Positions 12,759 to 24,628 of a stretch of DNA of 64,000 nucleotides are shown one piece after another. The DNA is taken from assembly GCF_910592395.1 (NCBI RefSeq), contig NC_088325.1:15812109-15876108 (forward strand), in the 5' to 3' direction. The position numbers and the translations under genes were made by a program. Numbering within the stretch: position 1 is the first letter of the stretch; each line of letters opens with the position of its first letter. The notes beneath the pieces are model-generated. The model was not told the origin of the DNA. It saw only the letters and a list, made by a program, of their open reading frames with translations, and made no database searches. Source of the DNA: Lineus longissimus (Eukaryota > Nemertea > Pilidiophora > Heteronemertea > Lineidae).

Positions 12759-15700
12759 ACTGCATTCAGTCATCAGGAATATATGGTACTTTCTATGATT
12801 GATATGTGATCTTCCAGTGAATTTGTGGCAGTAACTGCCAACGAGGCCTACTGGCTTTCCCAAGAGTTGGGGTTCTTCACAGATACGGCCGCTTTTTATG
12901 CGGTAATGTTGTATTCTTAGGGAGAAACGACACAAACAACAGACTGGGATATGAAACTTGGTAACAGGACATTTCGTCCCTAGGACATTTCGTCCCCAAA
13001 AATTAGTTTTTTCATATTTTCACCAGTTCAATATTTATTCATTTCTGAGTGTGACCCATGTACTATTATTGCACGAAAAGTCCTAGGGACGAATTGTCCG
13101 GGGACTAAGCTGGTGAGGTGTGTAACTTCAATCAGCCATGCCTGGGCTCGGTGACCATGTTATATTTAATGGAGTCGTTAGTCTTTAACATGAAAATTGT
13201 TAATGGGATAAGCTAAAGGAAATTATCTTGAGGATACGTTACTTTCAGGGATGACATGAAGATTGTGCTTTAGAGAAACTGGGCCTCCCAACAATAGTCT
13301 CCCTTTATGTCGGGACCTTTACTGAAATCTTTAGATTTATGTGCATTATATATTCCAGTGCATGTTCTGGTGTTGCTGCTATCAAGATCACTGATTACTT
13401 ATCATGTTTTCGACATTACTCTGGTGCGCTATCATGATTAAATGTATTCGTGAGATTTTCCATTGTACATTTCAATGTGGCAAAGATCGCATGAAACGTC
13501 AAAAACAGTTCTGCTCCAAATCCGGGATTTCGGGAGAAGACTTACAATGTTGGTATTCTGATTGAGAGATTCAAAACAATGGAGAGAATTTCAGATTACA
13601 GAATGCCAAGGGATTTATTTCAAGTGCTTGTATATCTCGCAAGTTTAAGATCAGTTTTGGCTTAAAAAATACTGTGATGCCATCTACATGTTGTATTAAA
13701 ACTCACAAGATAGTCTGCTCAGGAATGCTTGCGATAGTCATACAGGGATTCGAATTTTTGGATTCTTGGTTCTCGACTACCACATTGCGCCATGATATTG
13801 TCCTCGAGACAGTTTCAAGGAATGTTCACTTCACAGTATCTTGCATTTTAAAACCTCTTCTACATGTATGACACCTTGGTGAGAACACCCTCGCACATTA
13901 AAAACTTCAAACAATGGTTTTGGTCTTACAGTAATCATTTTATTCAAAACTGGGTGATAATATGAATGATTGTAATAAGAATGTATAAAATCAGGTTTCT
14001 AGAGGAGGCTAACCTGCATGGTACTTTCACCTGTGTTATATTCTGCTGGCTTCAGTTACACAGTTATTGCACAGACCATGAAATATCCAAACATTCAGTG
14101 CCCAACTGATATTTCAAAGAAACTACAACCACCTTCTGTAAAGAAGGTTTACCACATAAAAAAAAATCTTGAATGCCAATCTCCAATACGCAACATTTCC
14201 AGACCCCAACAATCCAATCCAAAGTGAAATAGGGTGGATTTCCTGAATCTCAACAGCAATATTTGGCCCACCCCAGAGTCACAGAAAAGACCATTCCCCA
14301 TCCAAAGGTCAGTAGCCTGTTCATGGACTAGGTTTAGTTATACCTAGCAGCTGACAGGTGTCTCTCTTATCGCACAGTGTCTTGGCACTGTTTTCCCTTG
14401 TATTGGGAACCAGATTCAGTTCTCTAAAGCGAGTATTCGACACACACACCCTCCAAGCTATTGCCTACAGTCCCTCTTTGATAATAGCTGAAATGTATAA
14501 CAAGGCAGTTTGATTACAACCCTGGCTTCCTAAATCCCTGTTGCATTATTATTCATATTCGCTGGTCACACCAGAGACTAGATCAGTAATGAATGAGGAG
14601 TGGTCCAAGAACATGTTCCACAATCAGAAAAATGGATGCATAAGGCTTATAAGGGATATAACTAAGATGGAAAGTTATAAAGCAAGAAATATGCTCTACA
14701 TGCAATCAGGTATCTTATTAGACTTACAACAATCTTTTTTTGACTGTGAGATACATGTGGACACCTCCTGATTATGAACATGTATATGTAAAAACAAGTA
14801 TGTATAATGATCTTTACACATACATGTACTTGGTAAAAATGATGATAAAAGTTGTTTTGGTGGAGTAGCCGGTACTGCTGTAAAAGCTCTTGAACAGCTC
14901 ACCTCACTGTACCAGCTCTTGAACAGCTCACCTCACTGTACCAGCCAAAATAAGCAAAGTTTCCATTTGTAGAGTAACCCGTCAACAAACTTACATCGCA
15001 CATATTCAGTCAAGATTAACAGTTCACACTTCACAGTGTCATAAAAATCACACACAATAAACAAAACCACCCACCTATAAAGATTCTCCATATGTCATTT
15101 TCACTCATTTGCTCACGTTTTGAATGAGCTCATGGCCAATGCACCAACGACGTCAGCAGTTAAAATCACAGCTAATTGACCATTATTCATCCTGTAGAAA
15201 TAACACACTCTCTCCCATTTATTCAAGTATCAAATCATAGATGAAAAACTAGCGGTTTACATCATGGAGCACACGACCCATCCTCTTATTCAGGAACATA
15301 ATATAATACATGATTATTATTCTGCTGAACTAAAATAACCGCCACAACATCATCACTGGATACAATATTTGACATCAATTCATCTAAACAATTCGTTTCA
15401 TACACAAATAAGCCACAAATGGCTTTTTAAAGACAACCATTCTGCCGCTTGTGATCTGTACATTTCATAGGCCTATATTCATCACACAGTCACTGCTAAA
15501 ACATAGTATACATCATAAAGGCCTACATTAATCAAACAATCACGTGGTAAAATACAGCTCACTGTATCAAATAACAAAATATCTTTAGTCCTTGTAGTCC
15601 TGCCGATTCATTCTCATCAACATTTTGAAGCCCATAAATCCTGAAGTGTCAATCATGTCTATCAACATCAATGGTGGGCCGGTTTGACCACATTCTGTGT

Positions 15701-16257
15701 CGATACGACAGATTAGAATAAGACTGTAAAGTGAAACACACTGTAACAGTGTTGAGCAGCTTTTGCACTAACCGGGTATGTCTCGTAAACGCCCGAGATT
15801 ATCTCAATGTCATTTGATGCATCTTGCAGTCACTGTATTAATATCACAGAAGTAAATGTGAAATGAAAACGTCACATCCAAGTGCTCTCGCAAACCTATC
15901 TTTATAACATGTTCAGGGTCACAAGACCTCCAAGTGCTTTCTCAAACCTATCTTTATAACATGCAAAGTCTGATCATGTCAAGTTGAACTTACCCCTAAT
16001 GGGTAAAAACCGGCCCAAAGATGTGATATGAGTATGAGTAAACATGTGATATCAGGCATCGTAACTTGCTCTGCAGGCCAACATACTGGTCAACACCATA
16101 TTAAGCTGGAGTATAAAGCAACTTCAATTAATCAATATACACATCAAAGTCATAGAAAGCTTTGAGTGTTCACAATCCAATATGTGCTGTCATGTGAATG
16201 TCTCGCATCCATTTCAATGATCGGCTGTGGTCTCCAAGGCGTTGACCTTGCAAGGCC
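12759..16257. other. Interval between the two convergent SLC16 genes
   Basis: This should hold both 3' UTRs; AATAAA and ATTAAA variants occur on both strands but neither end can be fixed. Small repeats: two copies of a 29-bp unit at about 14885-14943 (CTCTTGAACAGCTCACCTCA), and a diverged duplication near 15878-15965 (CAAACCTATCTTTATAACATG). No coding exon is supported. Confidence 0.5.
12968..13106. repeat. Inverted repeat around GGACATTTCGTCCC motifs
   Basis: GGACATTTCGTCCCTAGGAC followed by ATTTCGTCCCC at the left is answered by TCCTAGGGACGAATTGTCCG at the right, with about 80 bases between. Layout suits a small terminal-inverted-repeat element, but no target-site duplication was confirmed. 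Confidence 0.5.
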
Positions 16258-19200
16258 TCATACAACTGTGTTACTCTGCGGTTCATTCTCCTCCTCTGAC
16301 TCACTGCTACTGCTCGACATTTTATCTGCCAGAGGCGCGTCCGTGTTATAGTCCATATGTTTCGAGAAGCAAGGCAACCAGAGGAGACAATGGAGTAAAG
16401 CACATCCCATAATCAGACCTCCGCCCATATAGAAAGACGCGTCATAGCTCCCTGTCGTGTCGTACACGATACCTGTGTAGGGAAAAGAAACAATGATTAA
16501 TAATCTGCTGCTAATGAGGTGGTTGGGTGATGATCAAAGGAGAAGAGATCAGTCTAATCGAATATTTATCATCCAAAACAAAGCCTATTTGAGGTTCACA
16601 TACGTTGATCTGTGTTTCATAAACCTCAGCAATAGTAGGCTGTCCTGAGGGCAATTCAAATATGTCTGGTGAGAAAGAAGGCATGTGGTTTTAAAGGACA
16701 TACTCCACAGTTTGCTGGTCTAACCACATACCCGAGGCTAGTCTTAATATGTTGTTAATAGCCTTACCTGCTAGTGGTGGTCCAAACCCTGATGATATAC
16801 CACGGGCTAGTCTTAATATGTTGTCAATAGCCTTACCTGCTAGTGGTGGTCCAAACCCTGATGATATACCACGGGCTAGTCTTAATATGTTGTTAATAGC
16901 CTTACCTGCTAGTGGTGGTCCAAACCCTGATGATATACCACGGGCTAGTCTTAAGATGTTGTTAATAGCCTTACCTGCTAGTGGTGGTCCAAACCCTGAT
17001 GATATACCACGGGCTAGTCTTAAGATGTTGTTAATAGCCTTACCTGCTAGTGGTGGTCCAAACCCTGATGATATACCACGGGCTAGTCTTAAGATGTTGT
17101 TAATAGCCTTACCTGCTAGTGGTGGTCCAAACCCTGATGATATACCACGGGCTAGTGTGAGTAAACCAAATGCATTAACCACATACCCCAGGCTTGTTGT
17201 TAGCCTTACCTGCTAGTGGTGGTCCAAACCCTGATGATATACCACGGGCTAGTGTGAGTAAACCAAATGCATTAACCACATACCCCAGGCTTGTTGTTAG
17301 CCTTACCTGCTAGTGGTGGTCCAAACCCTGATGATATACCACGGGCTAGTCTTAAGATGTTGTTAATAGCCTTACCTGCTAGTGGTGGTCCAAACCCTGA
17401 TGATATACCACGGGCTAGTCTTAAGATGTTGTTAATAGCCTTACCTGCTAGTGGTGGTCCAAACCCTGATGATATACCACGGGCTAGTGTGAGTAAACCA
17501 AATGCATTAACCACATACCCCAGGCTTGTTAATAGCCTTACCTGCTAGTGGTGGTCCAAACCCTGATGATATACCACGGGCTAGTGTGAGTAAACCAAAT
17601 GCATTAACCACATACCCCAGGCTTGTTGTTAGCCTTACCTGCTAGTGGTGGTCCAAACCCTGATGATATACCACGGGCTAGTGTGAGTAAACCAAATGCA
17701 TTAACCACATACCCCAGGCTTGTTAATAGCCTTACCTGCTAGTGGTGGTCCAAACCCTGATGATATACCACGGGCTAGTGTGAGTAAACCAAATGCATTA
17801 ACCACATACCCCAGGCTTGTTAATAGCCTTACCTGCTAGTGGTGGTCCAAACCCTGATGATATACCACGGGCTAGTGTGAGTAAACCAATAGCCTTACCT
17901 GCTAGTGGTGGTCCAAACCCTGATGATATACCACGGGCTAGTGTGAGTAAACCAATAGCCTTACCTGCTAGTGGTGGTCCAAACCCTGATGATATACCAC
18001 GGGCTAGTGTGAGTAAACCAAATGCATTAACCACATACCCCAGGCTTGTTAATAGCCTTACCTGCTAGTGGTGGTCCAAACCCTGATGATATACCACGGG
18101 CTAGTGTGAGTAAACCAAATGCATTAACCACATACCCCAGGCTTGTTAATAGCCTTACCTGCTAGTGGTGGTCCAAACCCTGATGATATACCACGGGCTA
18201 GTGTGAGTAAACCAAATGCATTAACCACATACCCCAGGCTTGTTAATAGCCTTACCTGCTAGTGGTGGTCCAAACCCTGATGATATACCACGGGCTAGTG
18301 TGAGTAAACCAAGTGCATTAACCACATACCCCAGGCTTGTTAATAGCCTTACCTGCTAGTGGTGGTCCAAACCCTGATGATATACCACGGGCTAGTGTGA
18401 GTAAACCAAATGCATTAACCACATACCCCAGGCTTGTTGTTAGCCTTACCTGCTAGTGGTGGTCCAAACCCTGATGATATACCACGGGCTAGTCTTAAGA
18501 TGTTGTTAATAGCCTTACCTGCTAGTGGTGGTCCAAACCCTGATGATATACCACGGGCTAGTCTTAAGATGTTGTTAATAGCCTTACCTGCTAGTGGTGG
18601 TCCAAACCCTGATGATATACCACGGGCTAGTCTTAAGATGTTGTTAATAGCCTTACCTGCTAGTGGTGGTCCAAACCCTGATGATATACCACGGGCTAGT
18701 CTTAAGATGTTGTTAATAGCCTTACCTGCTAGTGGTGGTCCAAACCCTGATGATATACCACGGGCTAGTGTGAGTAAACCAATAGCCTTACCTGCTAGTG
18801 GTGGTCCAAACCCTGATGATATACCACGGGCTAGTCTTAAGATGTTGTTAATAGCCTTACCTGCTAGTGGTGGTCCAAACCCTGATGATATACCACGGGC
18901 TAGTCTTAAGATGTTGTTAATAGCCTTACCTGCTAGTGGTGGTCCAAACCCTGATGATATACCACGGGCTAGTCTTAAGATGTTGTAAATAGCCTTACCT
19001 GCTAGTGGTGGTCCAAACCCTGATGATATACCACGGGCTAGTGTGAGTAAACCAATAGCCTTACCTGCTAGTGGTGGTCCAAACCCTGATGATATACCAC
19101 GGGCTAGTGTGAGTAAACCAATAGCCTTACCTGCTAGTGGTGGTCCAAACCCTGATGATATACCACGGGCTAGTGTGAGTAAACCAATAGCCTTACCTGC

Positions 19201-22200
19201 TAGTGGTGGTCCAAACCCTGATGATATACCACGGGCTAGTGTGAGTAAACCAAATGCATTAACCACATACCCCAGGCTTGTTAATAGCCTTACCTGCTAG
19301 TGGTGGTCCAAACCCTGATGATATACCACGGGCTAGTGTGAGTAAACCAAATGCATTAACCACATACCCCAGGCTTGTTAATAGCCTTACCTGCTAGTGG
19401 TGGTCCAAACCCTGATGATATACCACGGGCTAGTGTGAGTAAACCAAATGCATTAACCACATACCCCAGGCTTGTTGTTAGCCTTACCTGCTAGTGGTGG
19501 TCCAAACCCTGATGATATACCACGGGCTAGTGTGAGTAAACCAAATGCATTAACCACATACCCCAGGCTTGTTAATAGCCTTACCTGCTAGTGGTGGTCC
19601 AAACCCTGATGATATACCACGGGCTTAGTGTGAGTAAACCAAATGCATTAACCACATACCCCAGGCTTGTTTAATAGCCTTACCTGCTAGTGGTGGTCCA
19701 AACCCTGATGATATACCACGGGCTAGTGTGAGCAAACCAAATGCATTAACCACATACCCCAGGCTTGTTAATAGCCTTACCTGCTAGTGGTGGTCCAAAC
19801 CCTGATGATATACCACGGGCTAGTGTGAGTAAACCAAATGCATTAACCACATACCCCAGGCTTGTTAATAGCCTTACCTGCTAGTGGTGGTCCAAACCCT
19901 GATGATATACCACGGGCTAGTGTGAGCAAACCAAATGCATTAACCACATACCCCAGGCTTGTTAATAGCCTTACCTGCTAGTGGTGGTCCAAACCCTGAT
20001 GATATACCACGGGCTAGTGTGAGTAAACCAAATGCATTAACCACATACCCCAGGCTTGTTAATAGCCTTACCTGCTAGTGGTGGTCCAAACCCTGATGAT
20101 ATACCACGGGCTAGTGTGAGCAAACCAAATGCATTAACCACATACCCCAGGCTTGTTAATAGCCTTACCTGCTAGTGGTGGTCCAAACCCTGATGATATA
20201 CCACGGGCTAGTGTGAGTAAACCAAATGCATTAACCACATACCCCAGGCTTGTAATAGCCTTACCTGCTAGTGGTGGTCCAAACCCTGATGATATACACG
20301 GGCTAGTGTGAGCAAACCAAATGCATTAACCACATACCCCAGGCTTGTTAATAGCCTTACCTGCTAGTGGTGGTCCAAACCCTGATGATATACCACGGGC
20401 TAGTGTGAGTAAACCAAATGCATTAACCACATACCCCAGGCTTGTTAATAGCCTTACCTGCTAGTGGTGGTCCAAACCCTGATGATATACCACGGGCTAG
20501 TGTGAGTAAACCAATAGCCTTACCTGCTAGTGGTGGTCCAAACCCTGATGATATACCACGGGCTAGTGTGAGTAAACCAAATGCATTAACCACATACCCC
20601 AGGCTTGTTAATAGCCTTACCTGCTAGTGGTGGTCCAAACCCTGATGATATACCACGGGCTAGTGTGAGTAAACCAAATGCATTAACCACATACCCCAGG
20701 CTTGTTAATAGCCTTACCTGCTAGTGGTGGTCCAAACCCTGATGATATACCACGGGCTAGTGTGAGCAAACCAAATGCATTAACCACATACCCCAGGCTT
20801 GTTAATAGCCTTACCTGCTAGTGGTGGTCCAAACCCTGATGATATACCACGGGCTAGTGTGAGTAAACCAATAGCCTTACCTGCTAGTGGTGGTCCAAAC
20901 CCTGATGATATACCACGGGCTAGTGTGAGTAAACCAATAGCCTTACCTGCTAGTGGTGGTCCAAACCCTGATGATATACCACGGGCTAGTGTGAGTAAAC
21001 CAAATGCATTAACCACATACCCCAGGCTTGTTAATAGCCTTACCTGCTAGTGGTGGTCCAAACCCTGATGATATACCACGGGCTAGTGTGAGTAAACCAA
21101 ATGCATTCGTCAGTTTCTCCAGGCCGAGCATGTCGCACAGAATGATTGAAGTGAGTGAGATATACGAAGCTGCAAAATGAAAATGGCTAAGGTAAGGTGT
21201 GAAGAAAGGGAAGTATACAACGGTCTCGCACACTCATAAATCATGTATATCTTGGTTAAATTGAACCAGGCTGTCCGAGGGGGGCAGTATAAGACCAGTA
21301 TTTGAAATCAACATCAGCGTAGAGCAAAGGTTTCCAGTGGGTGTTTCTTTATTCTAGTCGTGGAGATATGTATGTGACATCGGATATGAAATCAAGTTAA
21401 ACACTTACCGATACAAAGGCCAAAGACGGCAGCGAATATACAGAGTGTGGCATATGTCGTACAGAATGGGCTGACTATACAAGCGATCCCACTAATGATC
21501 AGGCAGACATTATTCACTTGAAGGGCTTTGATTGGAGGAATATTAGCGATGATCCCCGACAGGACTCGACCAAGAGTGTTTGTGATGCCTGGAATGAGAA
21601 ACATTAACACCTTCAGCGCCGAACCTACGTGGCCCAAATCCCACCTCCCCTTGGAGCTGGTTATCGCAGTCTTATGGACTTCATGAAAGAACTACGCCAT
21701 CGCCATCGCCATCTTCAGGGCAAGGAAGGAACTGAAAAGACAAGACGCGGTCTTTCCAGTTCCTGAAGACCGTTTGGTAGGAGGAGTCTTGCCCTGAAGA
21801 TGGCGTAGTTCTTACATGAAGTCCACGAGACTCCGATAACCAGCTCAAAGAGGGAATTTAGGCCATGTAGATCTACGTGGTTCGGCGCTGAAGGTGTCAA
21901 TAGGCTTACACTGTTTACGAACACGAATAGCCATGCCATGGTCCTTTTTGAATGACAAAGACATGTTTCACAATAAGCTGATATTCTTTTGTCTTCTCGA
22001 TAATGTCCCACTGAGGTGGGACATCTGTTAAGCATTGCTTGTTTAATATTCAATTCTATTTGATTTTCATTGCAATTCAAGGTCTGAATAGTTGGCCAAC
22101 CTCAACCTGGCAACATGACGCGTGTAATAGTTTGCTTATTATGAGAATCATGTTGTAGATGTGCAGTTGGTCACTTACCAATGATCGAGAGCAGCAGGGC

Positions 22201-24628
22201 AGCTTGGCCTGGTTCGATTCCTAGTGAGATTGCTCGGTCAGCGAGATAGACGAATGGTACGTAGAATCCCGCCATCCCGATCACATTGCCAAAACAGATG
22301 AGCAAGAAAGCATAGTTTCCAAATAGAGAACAGTCCATCATCTCTCGTAAGGTGTCTGTGGCCGTCTTTGGCAGGCACGGACAGACAACATCAACACAAC
22401 TACACGTGCCCTCTTCAGGTTGATCATGAGGAATAGCTGTAATGCTGGTCACATAACTCATCACGTCTGGCTGGGAGCGGAACTGGTGAAAGTTCATTAT
22501 ACTGCCGCTATAGAAGATATCGCGACGGTACATGGGCTTGGCGTAATCCTCTTTCTTGATCTCTTGAGATGGCGCCTTCCTCCGCACCATATTCGACCAA
22601 ACCTCACTCCCAAACTTCATGATGGCATTCTGCCTTTGATTTATATTGCCTTCACTTTTGATCATTGATCTGGGATGATCGTAGCCATTTGACTGCCCAT
22701 TAGTTGGGAGGAGGCTGTTTCCAGTTGCTGGGGGTGTTGAATAGGTCCGCATTCGCTTACCCTTGGGTACGTCATTGTCTTCTTTATTGAGTGGTTCAAG
22801 CTCCGTGGCAGCATTTACTTCATCACCTTCCTCATTTTCAATCACGATCCTTGGTAAGGTGCTCCCAGGAGAGTTCTCACTGTCTCCACTCTGTAGGCTC
22901 ATCTGTCTTTGAGCAATGCTGTTCTGGCGACTGATGCTGGCAATTACCCTTGGGTCAATATCACCATCCTGGTCGATTCTCGTACTGTGCATGGCAATGC
23001 TTGCCTCAGACTCAGAATCCTCATGTAACTGACGTTGTCGGGCTAGTTTTGCCTCTTGAAGTTTATCCAAGATGGCAGTTGCCTCCATAACCTCAGATTC
23101 CTGGCGTTTACGGTTCTTCTCCTTCATACGATCTATCAGGGTTTTCTGTCGTGGCTTCTTGCTCGGTCTCTTTGCTTCCAATGGCCGCATGAGAGCACCA
23201 AATACCAAGCAGTTCAGAATGATACCCGACATGATCCAAAGGGCATTCTTCCAGTCATACACATCAAGGAGGAACTTGCTGAATGGGGCGAATATGAAAG
23301 TGCCAACGCCAGACCCAGCAACGGCAATACCAGTAGCGACTGCACGCTTTCTCTCGAAGTAGTATCCAACACTGACAATTGAAGGCAGGTAGATGAGACC
23401 AAAACCAAAACCTGAAAAGTAAAACAAAAAGATGATGAACTTAGCCAGAAGAACATGTGGTTATCATCTAGTACGGTCAATATCACATTATGTCATCAGT
23501 TTCAGCATGGTATGTATTGCCCAGACAGAACCATTACCATCATAAAAGTCAAATCAGTGGCAAGAGCAACAACATCAAATACACCACAAAATAGTTCTTG
23601 GAGTTGTTGTGGGAATGTTGCAATAGGGTTTCCTGTCAATGCCAGGTGACCAAAGGTTGAAGTACCAGTAGCTTGCAGTCATCTGATTCCTCATGTATAC
23701 AAACTAGTCAAATGGGGTTGTATGGGTATGCCCCTCCCACCACCAGGGTCCAGACTGACTGTGTCCTCGTTTTTGATTTCTCAGGAAAAGGAGTGCTTTT
23801 GATCAGCCATTTCCTGCCCGAGAATCTATTAAACTGATCAACTGGGGTGTACTGGTATTCCCAAGATCATTGTGTTGAGCAATACGCAATCACCAGCTCA
23901 GTGTGATCTTAAAAGACAATCACAGGTGCTCTGCTATAACCAATCAGAGCTGTATATGTGAGCATTACTCTGAACTGATCAGTTGATCACCTTCTTCTTG
24001 TCTTACCTCCACACACACCGTACAGTATGATGAGAGCATCAAGGTTTGGGGAGAAGGTTGATGCAAAGAATGCACCCGCCCCAATCACACTGCCAACCAT
24101 GGTCACCGCCCGACATCCAAACTTGTTTACGAGGGCACTTGCAATGGGACCTGCAATGAAAAAGAAGAAACATCATGCTACAATTTATTAAATTTTTGTG
24201 AGAATTTGCTTGATCGGTTCAATCTTGTGACCAGTCTCCACTGTTGACTTATGGGTTCAATCTTGTGACTGGGGCTGCACTGTCAAGAGCTATCACATCA
24301 AGTATATAACAAGTCACAAGCTTCCGAAAGCTGAAATGCACTCAATATGCATCTAAGAGGTTTCAGACTTACCGGTACAGAGATACGTTCCACAGAGGAG
24401 AGAGCCAATCAAAGCAGTCTTTCCTTTCGACTCCTGGAAAAAGTCGACAAACTCGATGATGAACACTCCGAATGAATAAGCTATTCCATCCACAACAATG
24501 TTGCACATGAGCGATGAGAAGACAATCACCCAACCCCACCCTCCATCCGGGGGTGAAGGGATAAGGTTTGTTTCATCATCTGCAGAAGCTCCAGATTCTC
24601 CCGATTCATGTCGTTGTTTCTTCCCCAT
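16258..24628 (-). CDS. SLC16 (monocarboxylate transporter family) gene B
   Basis: Membrane carrier paralogous to gene A. Six exons on the - strand: 24628-24373, 24150-24007, 23411-22179, 21588-21409, 21169-21044, 16472-16258, all joined in phase 1, giving 717 residues. Hallmarks: [14 protein letters not shown] at TM1 and [20 protein letters not shown] at TM4-5. The TM6-7 loop is very long (over 200 residues), rich in K, E, R and S, and ends [10 protein letters not shown]. The tail is [20 protein letters not shown]. Exons 2 (144 bp) and 5 (126 bp) match gene A exactly in length. Gene A has introns at CMIG|F and LLIG|G where B instead has one at LSIIG|I. The last intron (21043-16473) is almost wholly the exon-end/donor array. 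The ATG at 24628 follows the weaker upstream TTG and matches gene A. Confidence 0.9.
16740..21110 (-). repeat. Array of 52 copies of SLC16-B exon 5 end plus its 5' splice site
   Basis: The anchor CTGCTAGTGG (reverse complement of the exon 5 end) occurs 52 times from 16768 to 21044; the copy at 21044 is the true exon. Step lengths: 14 of 69 bp, 9 of 66 bp, 25 of 97 bp, plus one 99 and two 96, totalling the observed 4276 bp. Every unit on the - strand codes [14 protein letters not shown] and then CAG|GTAAGG, the donor used by exon 5. The 97-bp unit adds NAFGLLT coding sequence and a linker with an in-frame stop (NKPGVCG*); 66- and 69-bp units keep frame. Long open frames on both strands here are by-products. 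Confidence 0.97.
21608..21896. mobile_element. 289-bp foldback element in SLC16-B intron 3
   Basis: The two halves are inverted copies: CACCTTCAGCGCCGAACC at the left end answers GGTTCGGCGCTGAAGGTG at the right, and the match continues through GAGCTGGTTATCG and GAACTACGCCATCTTCAGGG, with small gaps and substitutions. It starts about 20 bases upstream (on the - strand) of the exon 4 acceptor. No transposase and no clear target-site duplication are seen, so the class is open. Confidence 0.75.

Noticed and set aside
16691-21050. Long repetitive open frames on both strands in the SLC16-B array, up to 283 codons
   Set aside because: They arise from 66- and 69-bp units. The - strand ones are copies of the exon 5 end plus intron; the + strand ones are antisense. 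No start, acceptor or flanking exon supports a separate gene.
16740-21110. CRISPR array
   Set aside because: Units are adjacent copies without unique spacers, and the genome is eukaryotic.
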